Source: Spirogloea muscicola
Taxonomy: Eukaryota > Streptophyta > Zygnematophyceae > Spirogloeales > Spirogloeaceae
Reading direction: 5' to 3'
NCBI GenBank assembly: GCA_009602725.1
Contig: WELB01000187.1
Location: 15,264-31,479 of the forward strand
Length of the DNA stretch: 16,216 nt
Shown here: one piece after another, positions 1 through 10,434 of the stretch
How the letters are laid out: every line of letters starts with the position of its first letter
Position numbering within the stretch: the stretch's first letter is position 1
Notes under the pieces: generated by a model
Told to the model about the DNA's origin: nothing
The model's input: the letters and a program-made list of their open reading frames with translations, nothing else
Databases searched by the model: none
Position numbers and translations under genes: made by a program

Positions 1-1044
<1,044 letters not shown>

Positions 1045-1473
1045 AGCTGGCTGGGCCATATGCTCATTCCACTGCTTGCGTGCAGAGAAGGCCTCCTTTT
1101 CTCAGCCCTTGGACCTCCACAGATAGAGCAGCAGGTTAACTACCTCAATGCTAACATGTGAGGACCATTGAGTGCATGCTTAGTGACAATCTAGAGAAGT
1201 GGTCAACTATCTCGGTGATCCAGCATTTTTGTGGCAGGCAGTCACTTGAGTGAGCCTTCTACTTGGCTCGTTCTGGTCTTTCTCCTAGCCACGTCCCCAT
1301 TGGACCAGCACATCATAGAGAGACAGCTACAGAAAAAATGCCCTGAAGAACGAGTCTTAGGTTCGCACACAGCACATGTCCACGTCTTTGACAGCATGTT
1401 GTGAGTGAGGTGTGCAATATGGCGTTATGTGCGCCACCTTCTTCACACAGATCGACTAATTATAGCCTAATGT
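1045..1473. other. Convergent intergenic region between the DUF3593 gene and SMC4
   Basis: These 429 bases separate two stop codons that face each other and should hold both 3' untranslated regions. I see no convincing gene, RNA or repeat. A short open stretch near 1118-1160 on the plus strand reads like coding sequence (QIEQQVNYLNANM then stop), but no splice path into it keeps the DUF3593 frame. I treat it as untranslated. No TGTAA polyadenylation element, as used in some green algae, is visible for either gene. Confidence 0.6.
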
Positions 1474-4400
1474 TCAGCCAGAGACAGCTGCAACGCGAAA
1501 GCTAGAAGGGTTGATGGTGACGCTCTTAGTGCAGTTGTCGGTCTTGTAGATGCCGACTAATCGGTCGGCCAGCTCGAACATGTTGTTCCTTAGGCTTTGC
1601 AGGCAGAGAAAGAGAAACCATGTCAAAACAGTATGATCAATGTGCACGAAGAATTTGCTACAAGCAGAGCTCGTGTTCAAAGTGCTGCATAAGTACTTCC
1701 TATGGTATTACCTGATGATAATAAATTGGGCATCCTTGGTGCGTTCCTTGATGTAATGGGCGACAATTGAGACGTTCTTGAAATCTGCAAGGTGGAAACA
1801 CAAAATCAGATGTCCAATATGTGCACGTGCCAGTACAATCTATATGCTCCACTGAGGTCAGTCCACTGAGTGTCTTGTGCTTTGGAAAGCAGCTGAATAT
1901 ACAGTATGTGACAAGCTCAGGTTGGCTGAGTGGACGAAATATCAGGAAGTACCTAGAGCTGCATCAATCTCATCCATCACGTAGAGGGGGGTGGGCTTAT
2001 AGTGATGGAGAGCAAAGACAAGTGCCAGGGAGCTCAGAGTCTGCAGGCAAAGCCGCTGAAGGAGTGAGAATGCAATATGCTGAACCAGAGCTTGTGCTGC
2101 CAATAGGAGCACCGAACGGTCGTCCTTGTATACTACCGCACATGCATGCAGCATAATGTCACACTTAAGATCCTCAGCCTCATGCAGGCGTTTCAGGCCC
2201 TTGCTTTGAGCAGCAATAGTGGACAGAATGCAGCTACTGTGTAGGGTGTTATGAAGCAAGCAGGCTGGCTGTATCCTGACCTTTTCACCTCCTGACAAAT
2301 TCTGAATGCTCTTCCAGCTCTTCTTGGGTGGGCGTACACTAAAGATGATGCCCTCAGAGAATGGGTCTAAAGAGTCCACAAGCTCCAGCTCTGCATCTCC
2401 TCCCAAAGTTATCATCTAACCAGCTTGCAGGAAATCAAATAGTCAAGGACTCTCTTGCTTGATGCATCCCTGCAATCTCATGACTCAGGGTTGGACGGAA
2501 TAGTGTCTATGACCTCCAAATTTGCTGGCAATCACAACTTACTTTATCGCTACTGCACTGTAACGCACAGTAAAGAGTCGCGACTGATCTTCATAGGCAC
2601 CTGATACATCTCTTTAAGCTTCAAGGTGATGACACTATATCCTGCCATGAATTCGTTGAGCCTGCAACGAAGAACAAGGTCAAGCATGATGATATTGGTC
2701 ACAATACTTAACAGCAGTTGTGCAAGATGGACCTAGCATGCTTATTCTGCACTTTAGCGACTGACAGGCGAGCGCAGGTGCTTTTGGGATGATAAGATGC
2801 ACTAACATTGAGCAGCAATACACTAGCAGGTCACATCATCATGAAGTATTGACATTAATCTGACTAGTAGTACCTGTGCTTGCGAAGTCCATCATACTCT
2901 TGCTGCACAGCATCCCTCTCTGCTGTCATGCGCTTGAGGTCCTCCACTCTCTCCTCCAACTCTGCAGCTTTTGTCCTGTACCTGCGCATCCGAAGTGCCT
3001 TGGCAATTTCCTTCAGGCTACTAGTACATTGTGATCGAGGCTGAAGTAAGACAGCTGTAAAAGCAAGCAATGAGTGTCACTTGTACAAATCATACAATGA
3101 TTTAAACTCTTCATAAGAGACAAAGATCAACACGTGCAGGGCTGACAAGACTGGCATACTCTGCCATAGACGCCATATTCGGCTTCATCTCTTGCAGCTC
3201 CGCTTCCAACTTGGCCAAGTCGCTCTGGGCCTTCTTTTGAGCTGTGGCCCTCCCTTTCTGTGTGTCCTCTCTCACCTCCTCCGCAGCCAGCTCCTCCAGG
3301 TGCAGTCCTTCATTGCTTAGCCTGTATAGCAAGACGTGGGACTGTCTGATCCAACAGGCTCCAGAGAGGTGTTTATTGATCACCTCAATCGGAATCATTT
3401 ACAGAGTGCAAGGCAATTCAAGGTTTAAGTACTTTCTAGTTGAATGAATATTTTAAAGCTTATGCTATCAGTACTTACAGAGCACAGTGTGCCTGCTGTT
3501 GGTTGTGCAACTCCTCCAGCTGTTGCTCTTGAGCTTGACATCTTGACTCCAAGCCTTGCAACTCCAGGCTCAACTCCTCGAGCTTGACTTCTTCTTCGCC
3601 CTGCAGCAAAGAGCTGTATGTCAGTGGATGGCTGTTGCATAATCTTCAGCTTTCCCGGAAATTCCTATATCTGAACTCTAGTGGAACATACTCTGCGCTA
3701 CTTCACACAGTTGCCAAAAAGGGGACTGAAGCAGGCATGAGCTGCAAACAGTACACTAGCTTTTACATAGGCATCACAAAAAGGCTGCCCACAATACCGT
3801 AGTTGAGACCATCTTTTCTTTGGCTGCCTTGATTCTGTGGAAGTCCTTACTGACTGCCTCGAGTTCTTTCCTCCTGGTGTCCACGGCCTGCCTCAATCAG
3901 CGGTCAACGTTTGTGAGACCAAGAGGCCCTCACAGCTGAAAGGCTGTTGGTGCAATTTACATGGACAGATTATCGGGCAAAGAACGCTGACACGTAGTGA
4001 TGAGGAAGATGAAAATACTACAGGCAGTGGTATATACCTCCTGCATCTCCGTGTACTTCTCTTGGACAGCAAAGGCCAGCATCTCTAACTCCTTGTATTC
4101 TGCTAGCATGGTGGATTCCTTTTCAATGTGTGCAAGTTTCTCTTCATCAGCAAGTGCCGCGGCCTTTATCAACTTGTCCACCTGGTTCTTGTTACTTGCT
4201 ATTTGCACCTTTCTCTTGCTTATTTCCAATCCATTGGCGTCCAATGCCTGGAATATGACAGAAGGGCAGTGTCACTTTAAGAGTAGGAATGATGTCAGTA
4301 ATTTATGCCAAAATATAAGCCTAACCCCCTTGGATAAGTGTACAATTGGCTCAATGATCTCACAGGAAGGGCACATGCCTCTCATACCTGTTGCGATGCA

Positions 4401-7400
4401 GCTACTCGTGCTTTCTGGGCTTTCAGCTCCTCTCCACCAGCTTCCTCCAGACTCTTCTGTAGCCTCTCTGCTTCATCACGCAGGTCCGCCGAGCTGCTTT
4501 CCAGCTTGGCAAGCGCAAGCTCTTCTTGGGCAACAGTGGCTGCCAGCAGTGTGATCCTTTCCAGCTCGACTTTGTTGGGCACAGCTGCAGACTCCAGGCT
4601 TTCTATCCGTGAAGCCAAGTCGGAGTGCTGGAATTTCAACTCTTTCACCTGGACAACAATAGCTTGAGTATCAGTATGGAGGTCGACTTTCCCTCTAACA
4701 AAATACATGGCGGTTAGATATTGAGGCACACTCCTGTCAGCAGCACTGATAGTACCATGCTCCCTCCAGAAGAGACCAGAATGGTTGGATGGCACTGGCC
4801 TCAAGCTTGGTCCTGAGGAGCTTGTCTTTGAGGGTGGCAAGCGCCTTCTCTGCGGCCTCCGCAGCCCTGCCAGACAGCCCCATCTGAGTCTGCACACCCT
4901 CGAGCTCTTGCGACAGCCTCGCCAGCTCGCCCTCTGCCTGTAGCAAGGTCTCCTTTGAAACACCTGTGCTTCTGATAGCCGTCCCTATCCGCCCCTTCAG
5001 TGGCTTCCCTCCTCCAGACATGGCCCCTGTCCCCTCGTAAAGGACTCCATCAAGAGTGACGACTCTCCTGAAGTGTCTGTCCTTCCCATATGCAATTCTT
5101 TGACCCTGTGAAATAGTATGCCATGGAGGACAACTCTTCATATTCTTGTACATGGGTTACCTTAAGGTGGACAAGTACTGTATTTGTGCCACAATAGCAA
5201 ATGCTATCTTATGCTGATAGTCATTGGGATAAGCACATAAGGCCAATAGAAAGTACCTGGTCAATATCCTCCGCAACAACAGTATTGCGCAGAGCGAAGA
5301 AGAACGCTGGTTTCAAATGCTCGTCCTTGACCTTAACAAGGTCAAACAGCCTCACGACTCCCTCGGGTGTATGTACTAGTTTGGTCATCCCTGGTACCAG
5401 GTGCTTTTGTTTCTCCTGTGCCATCATGTTCACATGAAGGCCTTGAGATCCTTGCTGCCTTCCATTGACTTGCTGAACCTTGATGCACATGCTGCTGCAT
5501 ATCAGCCACGAGGTGCTGAAGATCTACTTACCAAGATGATAGTCGATACGACACCAAGATTCTGTGATCGAACCATGTCCACACAGGCCTGAGCATCTGC
5601 CGTGGTCTGGGCTACAAGGAAGTCCAGAGCACCACAAGCCGTGGAGATGGCTATATCATACTTTGCTGGAACATTCAGGCAACTTACATGTTAGTAGCGC
5701 CACTCATAAGGGCGCTCTTATGTAAGAGTCACATGTGCCAGGATATGAGATCCCTGAACCTTGCCAAGATGTGGCATGGATGAGCCACAACTGTCACATG
5801 CAATGCCCGTCACAAAGCTCACAAAATTAAACAGGAAGTGCACGCTGAGCACAAGTGCACGCAGTGATTGAATATATACCAAAAGTGTCAAGGGCAGATG
5901 CAGGCCAAATGAGTGCCAAAGGACTGTAATGCATTACCGTCTATGGCACCAAGGTCCCCCAATCGCCCAAGAATGCCAGACAGCTGGCCAGCTTCTCGGG
6001 CCTTGGTGATAGCTTGCATCAGAGCTCCTTGACTACTTTCCAAAGTAAGAGCCTCCCTTTGCTCATGTACTTTCAACCTTGCTTGTTGAACAGCTTCCGT
6101 AAGCGCACCTTCATTTGCTTTACATTCCTGCTTTCAAGGAGCGTGCAGATTGGTTGGAGGACTCTTGTGATCACGCCAATGAGACACGTATGAGTACAAG
6201 GACTCTTGCTCTTCTCACTTGGGACGGCAAGTTAGGGAAAAGAGATGTGCCGATGTAGCTGAGTGCATTATACACACCTGTTCCATGTGTTGCGCTTGTT
6301 CCATGGTACGCTGATTCTCCCCAATCGAGCTATCTATTTCTCCGAGCTGAGCTTCCTTGATCGCTATCTCCTGCCCCATGTGGCAAACCGCCTCTTTTGC
6401 TTGCGTACAGCGGTGCGCAGCTGATAGATGCTGGCATCCACAGAGACTGTAGTGTTAGGTGAGATAGGCCTGACAGCACAGTGAACATGCACAGTCGTCG
6501 CGTGCGACTCCCCAAGACCCGAGCAACTTGACAAGAAGTGCTTCACCTTGTCTTGCAGTAGCTTGCTCTCCACTGTAGCGACCTCAATGAGGCCCTTGGT
6601 CGTACGTATTTGTTTCTCCCAGGGTTCCAGCTCTTGATGCGCTTCCGCCAGCTTGTCCCTCAACTTGGCCATCTCAACTGGACTTGTCAAAGACAATATC
6701 GTGGACAAAAATTGCTTAGTCTGGGTTTGTTTCCTATGATGAAAGCAAGTGCAACTCATTCCTAATAGGATGCAGTGGCTGTGCGTTCGGTCCATGTACC
6801 GCCAGCTGCTGCCATGACCTCCTCAAGAGCATGCTCTTGCTGTTGAAGATCTTTATTCAGAACAAGTGTATGCTTCTCGAGCAGCGGAAGTGCAGCAATA
6901 GCTTCTTCTGTGTCCGCGTTCAGAGATGTTATCCGTGCATTCTCCTGGTGAGGAAGATCAAGATAGTCAGGGAGCTTGGTAGATAGATATCTACTCATAG
7001 ACTCTACTGCCTACCTGCAATAGCAACCACAATCTCTTGACCAATTGCTGCACCTACCTTTACAACTCTCTCTTCCAACTTTTTCCGTTTCTGCTTCATG
7101 TGCTTGAGGTCCTCCCTATGCTTGACATCCTTTCGCTCAAATTGCTTGAACTCATCCCTGCACGCATTTTGAGTGGCCACAATATCCTGGCAGACATGAA
7201 AACGTGAGATCATTCAATCAATTGCAGCCTCACCAAGCAAAGACAACGCTGTTGTGACTGTAGAGATATTCCTCAGTCTCCTACATTTGCATCCATTCAC
7301 GCATCATTTCAGAGTATTCAATTTGAAGGTGGTCAAGATGCAAATGAAGTTCTAAACTACGACTGGACCTCTTGTCTCCAACTGAAGGTTGCAAAGTGGT

Positions 7401-9444
7401 CCAAAGTAAGAAGCATTATGGAGGCAAGAGTGACTGACATCATGCTCTCTCTTGTGGTGATTGTACAAGGCCTCCTTCTCCTTTAGCTCCTTGTCGTATT
7501 GAGCACTCTTCCTCCTACAGGCATAAGAAATGAGTGGGCTTATCCATATGGGCTGCGTGATTACAATACTTGGCAAGCACAAAGTGTGATGCCTGCGCAG
7601 CTCCCATGTAGTGCAGATGTGCAAGGGCAGATGCTTAGAAAATAATAAATTTGACATGAATTACCTCTCAATCTCCAGCATGTCTTGCATCTGAGCTTTT
7701 CTTGTCACCAAGAGATCCTTCTGTTCACAAGCATCCTTTAAGATCAACGAAGACATGAGCTTTTGCAGTTGGAACCTCTTGCCTTCCTTCATGAGGTATG
7801 CCTCTGCGTCATTCTTAGCCTCCTGCATGGATTGGACAAGATCCTGACTTGTGATGAGCTTGTCTGCACTTGATCAAATGCCCTGCTTTCGAGAATGACT
7901 TGTCTCTTACACCCTACCGCTTCACAAGCCTGCCGATGCCGCCTTACTATGCTCACCTGCAGACTGTCTTTTTCTTTGGCTGCAGCTTTCATTCTGTGTA
8001 TAGCACCCACTCGTTTCTCGTTGATTGACTCTAAACTGAGGGACAGGACAAAGTAATGTCAGCTGCAGTTTGAAGCAGCCGCCACCGAGGACAGTATGAC
8101 AACTAAATACTCTGGCAACTAAATTGCTCTGGCAAACAAGTGTCTTGATGCTAGTGAAGGTCTTCTTACGGCCCAGAGAAAATGAAGGTCCCAACACGAA
8201 CAGCGCAGCACCAGCTCGTATAGCACATACATAGCGGCGCTTTCGTCAATCTTCTCGATGTAGCGATTAGAACCAATTATGTCCTCCAAATACTCCAGCA
8301 GGCCTTCGTCTTGCTTGTCAGCCCCTTTTGGCTTCATCATAGCAATCTGCTCTACTTCACCCTGGCAGATCCAGAAAAAGAGAGGGATCATGCACTGAGC
8401 TAATGTGACGTGCTTTGTGGGCCATATTTGATCATCATGCAGGAAGAATGCAATGCAACATGCAGATACTGTGAACATGTGCAAAGTAGTCTATGGACCT
8501 GTAAGATGAGAAAGCGATTGTGATCCAGATCGATGCCCTTCTCCTTCAAAAGTGTGGTCACTTCGGTGAAGTTGCTGCTCTTCTGCCCTATGAAGTACTT
8601 GGAGGTATTGTTCCTGAATGCTGTCCGCGTCACAGTAAAGAGGGAGTTGGGTACGTACTCAAATTCTTCATCATCCTGTACAAGAGTTGGTGTACAGCTC
8701 AGATGCCGTCCGAGCCTCCCAAATCAATGTGGAAGGATGTCACTGAGTCAGACGATTTCACACCAAACAATCTCTCACCTTATCAATAATATCTTGAAAG
8801 TGGACAGAGACTTCCGCTGAGTCCAGGTTCTGGTAATTTGTTGAGTTGTGGATGAGCTCCGAAACTTTGTTGAGTCTCAACTGCGCAGGAGTTTGCACTG
8901 TTGTGGGCGTTATGGAGACAGCTCCTGGAGAATGAACAATGTGATGATGCTGGCAAGCCGCTGCTTTTACCATTTTGTGAATTCTGCACGCTGAGCGTCT
9001 ACGGGCCTGGTTGCAAACAGGCCGACCTGCTTGGCTCGCTTTCCAAAGACAAAAAGCATGGCGTCGATGACATTGCTCTTCCCACTCCCATTTGGTCCCA
9101 CAACAGAAGAGAAGCTCTACAGGAGAGGCCATGACATTAATCACGGTTGTGTTAGATCAATAGCTAGGATAGGATGTAAGCGAGCTACCCAGCGGCAACA
9201 TCCGGGCACCGTGCCGTACCTTGTGGAAGGGCCCGACCTCCTGGACGCCGGCATAGGACTTGAAGTTGGTCATGACCATCTTGGTGATGATCAGCCGCTT
9301 CCGTGCCTGCGACGCCGGCGCGGCACCGACGTCGTGCACCCCTTGGCCCTGCGCTTCTTGCGGCGCAATAAAGTCGCCATCCGGCGCATCTGCGGCGGGC
9401 ATCACTGCCGCGCCGTGGCGGAGTCCGACCTCCTCCAGCCCCAT
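1474..9444 (-). CDS. SMC4: Condensin subunit SMC4, complete multi-exon gene
   Basis: This is the ATPase subunit that pairs with SMC2 in condensin and compacts chromosomes in the nucleus. Exons in order: 9444-9220, 9116-9027, 8880-8779, 8675-8499, 8361-8231, 8035-7957, 7822-7665, 7514-7439, 7186-7058, 6944-6800, 6677-6547, 6430-6278, 6127-5938, 5665-5532, 5415-5257, 5105-4800, 4648-4388, 4247-4038, 3887-3810, 3600-3479, 3321-3160, 2981-2874, 2661-2601, 2415-2281, 2040-1953, 1784-1712, 1594-1474. All phases close to about 1,267 residues, normal for SMC4. Key parts are the N-terminal KRLIITKMVMTNFKSYAG, Walker A GPNGSGKS (residues 82-89), coiled coil, hinge (about 555-735, with GRLGDLGAIDAKYD and GAMSGGGKPLKGRIG), second coil, signature LSGGEKT (about 1169-1175) and Walker B LYVMDEID (about 1193-1200). 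The C-terminal block RNNMFELADRLVGIYKTDNCTKS separates SMC4 from SMC2 and other SMCs. The start is the first ATG after an in-frame stop. The 16/17 junction is uncertain. Confidence 0.97.
5697..5728. repeat. Overlapping short inverted repeats in SMC4 intron 13
   Basis: Three small inverted repeats overlap here: GCGCC (5697-5701) with GGCGC (5711-5715), CATAAG (5705-5710) with CTTATG (5717-5722), and CTCTTA (5715-5720) with TAAGAG (5723-5728). They compete for the same bases, so only some can pair at once. They sit in the longest intron of the gene (272 nt). The pairing is seen in the sequence; any role in splicing or RNA structure is speculation. Confidence 0.5.
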
Positions 9445-9450
9445 GCCTTC

Positions 9451-9552
9451 GCCTCCGCCGCCGCCGCCGCCGCCGCCGCTGCCGCGACAGCCACCGCCGT
9501 CGCCGCCGCCGCAGCCGTCGCCGCCGCCGCCGTCTCCGCCGCCGCCGCGCCG
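9451..9552 (-). repeat. GCC/GGC triplet repeat in the SMC4 5' leader
   Basis: About 100 bases of GCC triplets (GGC on the SMC4 sense strand), interrupted by single-base variants, start seven bases upstream of the SMC4 ATG. In the SMC4 frame the tract would encode mostly glycine and stays open up to a stop codon near 9610-9612, but no ATG lies in that stretch. It is therefore probably untranslated leader. On the plus strand it gives alanine or proline runs, which account for spurious open frames. Confidence 0.85.
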
Positions 9553-9734
9553 ATGACGCGCGGCAGGGGCGGCAGAACCGGCCTTGCTGAAGAAGTTCCG
9601 GGAGGAAAGTTACTTAGTTGTAATCTTTTAAGACCCGACGCTGAGCTGAGCTTGGAGCCTTCAAAGCCGGGACCGCCGTCTGACGTGATAGCGGGGATGG
9701 ACGACGACGGCGGTAATAACGTCATGAGGGGCCA

Positions 9735-9741
9735 TTAAATA
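9735..9741 (-). promoter_or_regulatory. TATA-like element, candidate SMC4 core promoter
   Basis: On the minus strand these bases read TATTTAA, about 290 bases before the SMC4 start codon and in an otherwise GC-rich stretch. A start of transcription about 30 bases downstream would give a leader of roughly 265 nt containing the triplet block. This is inference from position and composition only. Confidence 0.3.
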
Positions 9742-9833
9742 TCACTACCGTCAAGGTGACACTGAGGTAGTCGGGGAACGCCCGTGGCCCGGCGCTCCCC
9801 GGCGGGCGAGCCTGATTCAAACGGGCGGTGACG

Positions 9834-9841
9834 GCGGGAAA
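9834..9841 (-). promoter_or_regulatory. E2F-type site upstream of SMC4
   Basis: The plus strand reads GGCGGGAAAA over 9833-9842, so the minus strand contains TTTCCCGC, a perfect match to the E2F consensus TTTSSCGC. It lies about 93 bases upstream of the TATA-like element. E2F/DP factors drive S-phase and mitotic genes in plants and algae, so control of SMC4 is a sensible role. One 8-bp match can occur by chance in GC-rich DNA. Confidence 0.45.
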
Positions 9842-9917
9842 AGCCAGGATCCCGGAACGCGTCAGTGCAAGTGGTGTATTCAGGACTGCGGCTACACGAG
9901 GTGCGAGGGCCCGTGCC

Positions 9918-9943
9918 CACGTGGGTGCCTCGTGGTCCACGTG
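9918..9943. promoter_or_regulatory. Pair of CACGTG G-boxes 20 bp apart
   Basis: CACGTG occurs at 9918-9923, inside the 10-bp palindrome CCCACGTGGG (9916-9925), and again at 9938-9943, inside CCACGTGG (9937-9944). The spacing is exactly 20 bases, about two helical turns, so both would face the same side of DNA. G-boxes bind bZIP and bHLH factors in the green lineage and often mediate light, stress or nutrient responses. Which of the two divergent genes they serve cannot be told from sequence. Confidence 0.5.
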
Positions 9944-10150
9944 GTTGGCGGCCCGCTTTCCTGCGGGGAAGGCACCAACCCCTGTCGACGAACGACCCCC
10001 AGCTGGCTGACGACACACATTGCGAGCGACTGGCGGCTTTGGACGGCTTTCAGCTGGGTTTGCAAAGCGCTTTAGGCGAAGAAAGGGCTCGCCCATTGAG
10101 GATATGGCCCCTCCGTCATTGAACCAAGTGCTCGCCCATAGAGAAGAGGA

Positions 10151-10257
10151 GCTGGCAAAGCCAGCCCGAGAAGAACGGACAATGTCCAAAGCCGAAGAAA
10201 GAGAGTGCCGAGAGGTGCCGTCATTTGGCCCCTTGTCAATTCTTTCGGGCTGGCTTT
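10151..10257. repeat. 13-bp perfect inverted repeat with weaker extension
   Basis: AAAGCCAGCCCGA (10157-10169) is the exact reverse complement of 10245-10257, with 75 bases between. Pairing extends inward with mismatches and one gap (ACAA near 10179-10182 against TTGT near 10233-10236). The left arm also forms its own hairpin, GCTGGC-AAA-GCCAGC (10151-10165). The position is 180-280 bases before the amidase start, so it may be a regulator site or the remnant of a small inverted-repeat element. I recognise no element family. Confidence 0.55.
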
Positions 10258-10401
10258 TCACAGCCCTTGCCCCCATTGGGAGTGCCACTTCCGTTCAGCT
10301 GGGGCCGCCGCCAAAGCAGCGGGAACACAATCAGTGGCACAGCCAGTATCAGCTGAATCGCCACAACCATTCGTTCGCCCCCAAACGCCATCCAGTCACC
10401 A

Positions 10402-10434
10402 CGCCGCCGCCGCCGCCTGCCGCCGCCTGCGGCC
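10402..10434 (+). repeat. GCC triplet run immediately before the amidase ATG
   Basis: A GCC/GCCT-type run ends directly at the start codon, in the context GCGGCC-ATG. It parallels the runs before SMC4 and before the GGQ hydrolase. Confidence 0.75.

Larger units (their letters stand above)
9445..10434. promoter_or_regulatory. Divergent control region between SMC4 and the amidase gene
   Basis: The two start codons face away from each other with about 990 bases between them, so both promoters and 5' untranslated regions must lie here. From the SMC4 side it holds a GCC/GGC triplet-rich block next to the ATG, a TATA-like element (9735-9741), an E2F-type site (9834-9841), two G-boxes, a 10-bp direct repeat GCTCGCCCAT (10087-10096 and 10130-10139), an inverted repeat pair (10157-10257), an ATTGG (inverted CCAAT) at 10275-10279, and a second triplet run before the amidase ATG. 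Open frames across it, including one of 188 codons on the minus strand, show no family resemblance and are best explained by high GC content. Confidence 0.75.

Noticed and set aside
1821-2156. A 111-codon plus-strand frame
   Set aside because: It is antisense to SMC4 exon 25 and its flanking introns, with no independent support.
4382-4963. A 193-codon minus-strand frame reading through the SMC4 exon 16/17 boundary region
   Set aside because: Only its part from 4648 down to 4388 matches SMC4; the upstream part is intron 16 and exon 16 in the wrong frame.
9031-9738. A 235-codon plus-strand frame with a long alanine run
   Set aside because: It is the antisense shadow of SMC4 exons 1-2 plus the GCC triplet block.
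9722-10288. A 188-codon minus-strand open frame in the SMC4/amidase control region
   Set aside because: High GC content removes stop codons; the translation has no family resemblance, and the stretch holds the best promoter-type motifs of the window.
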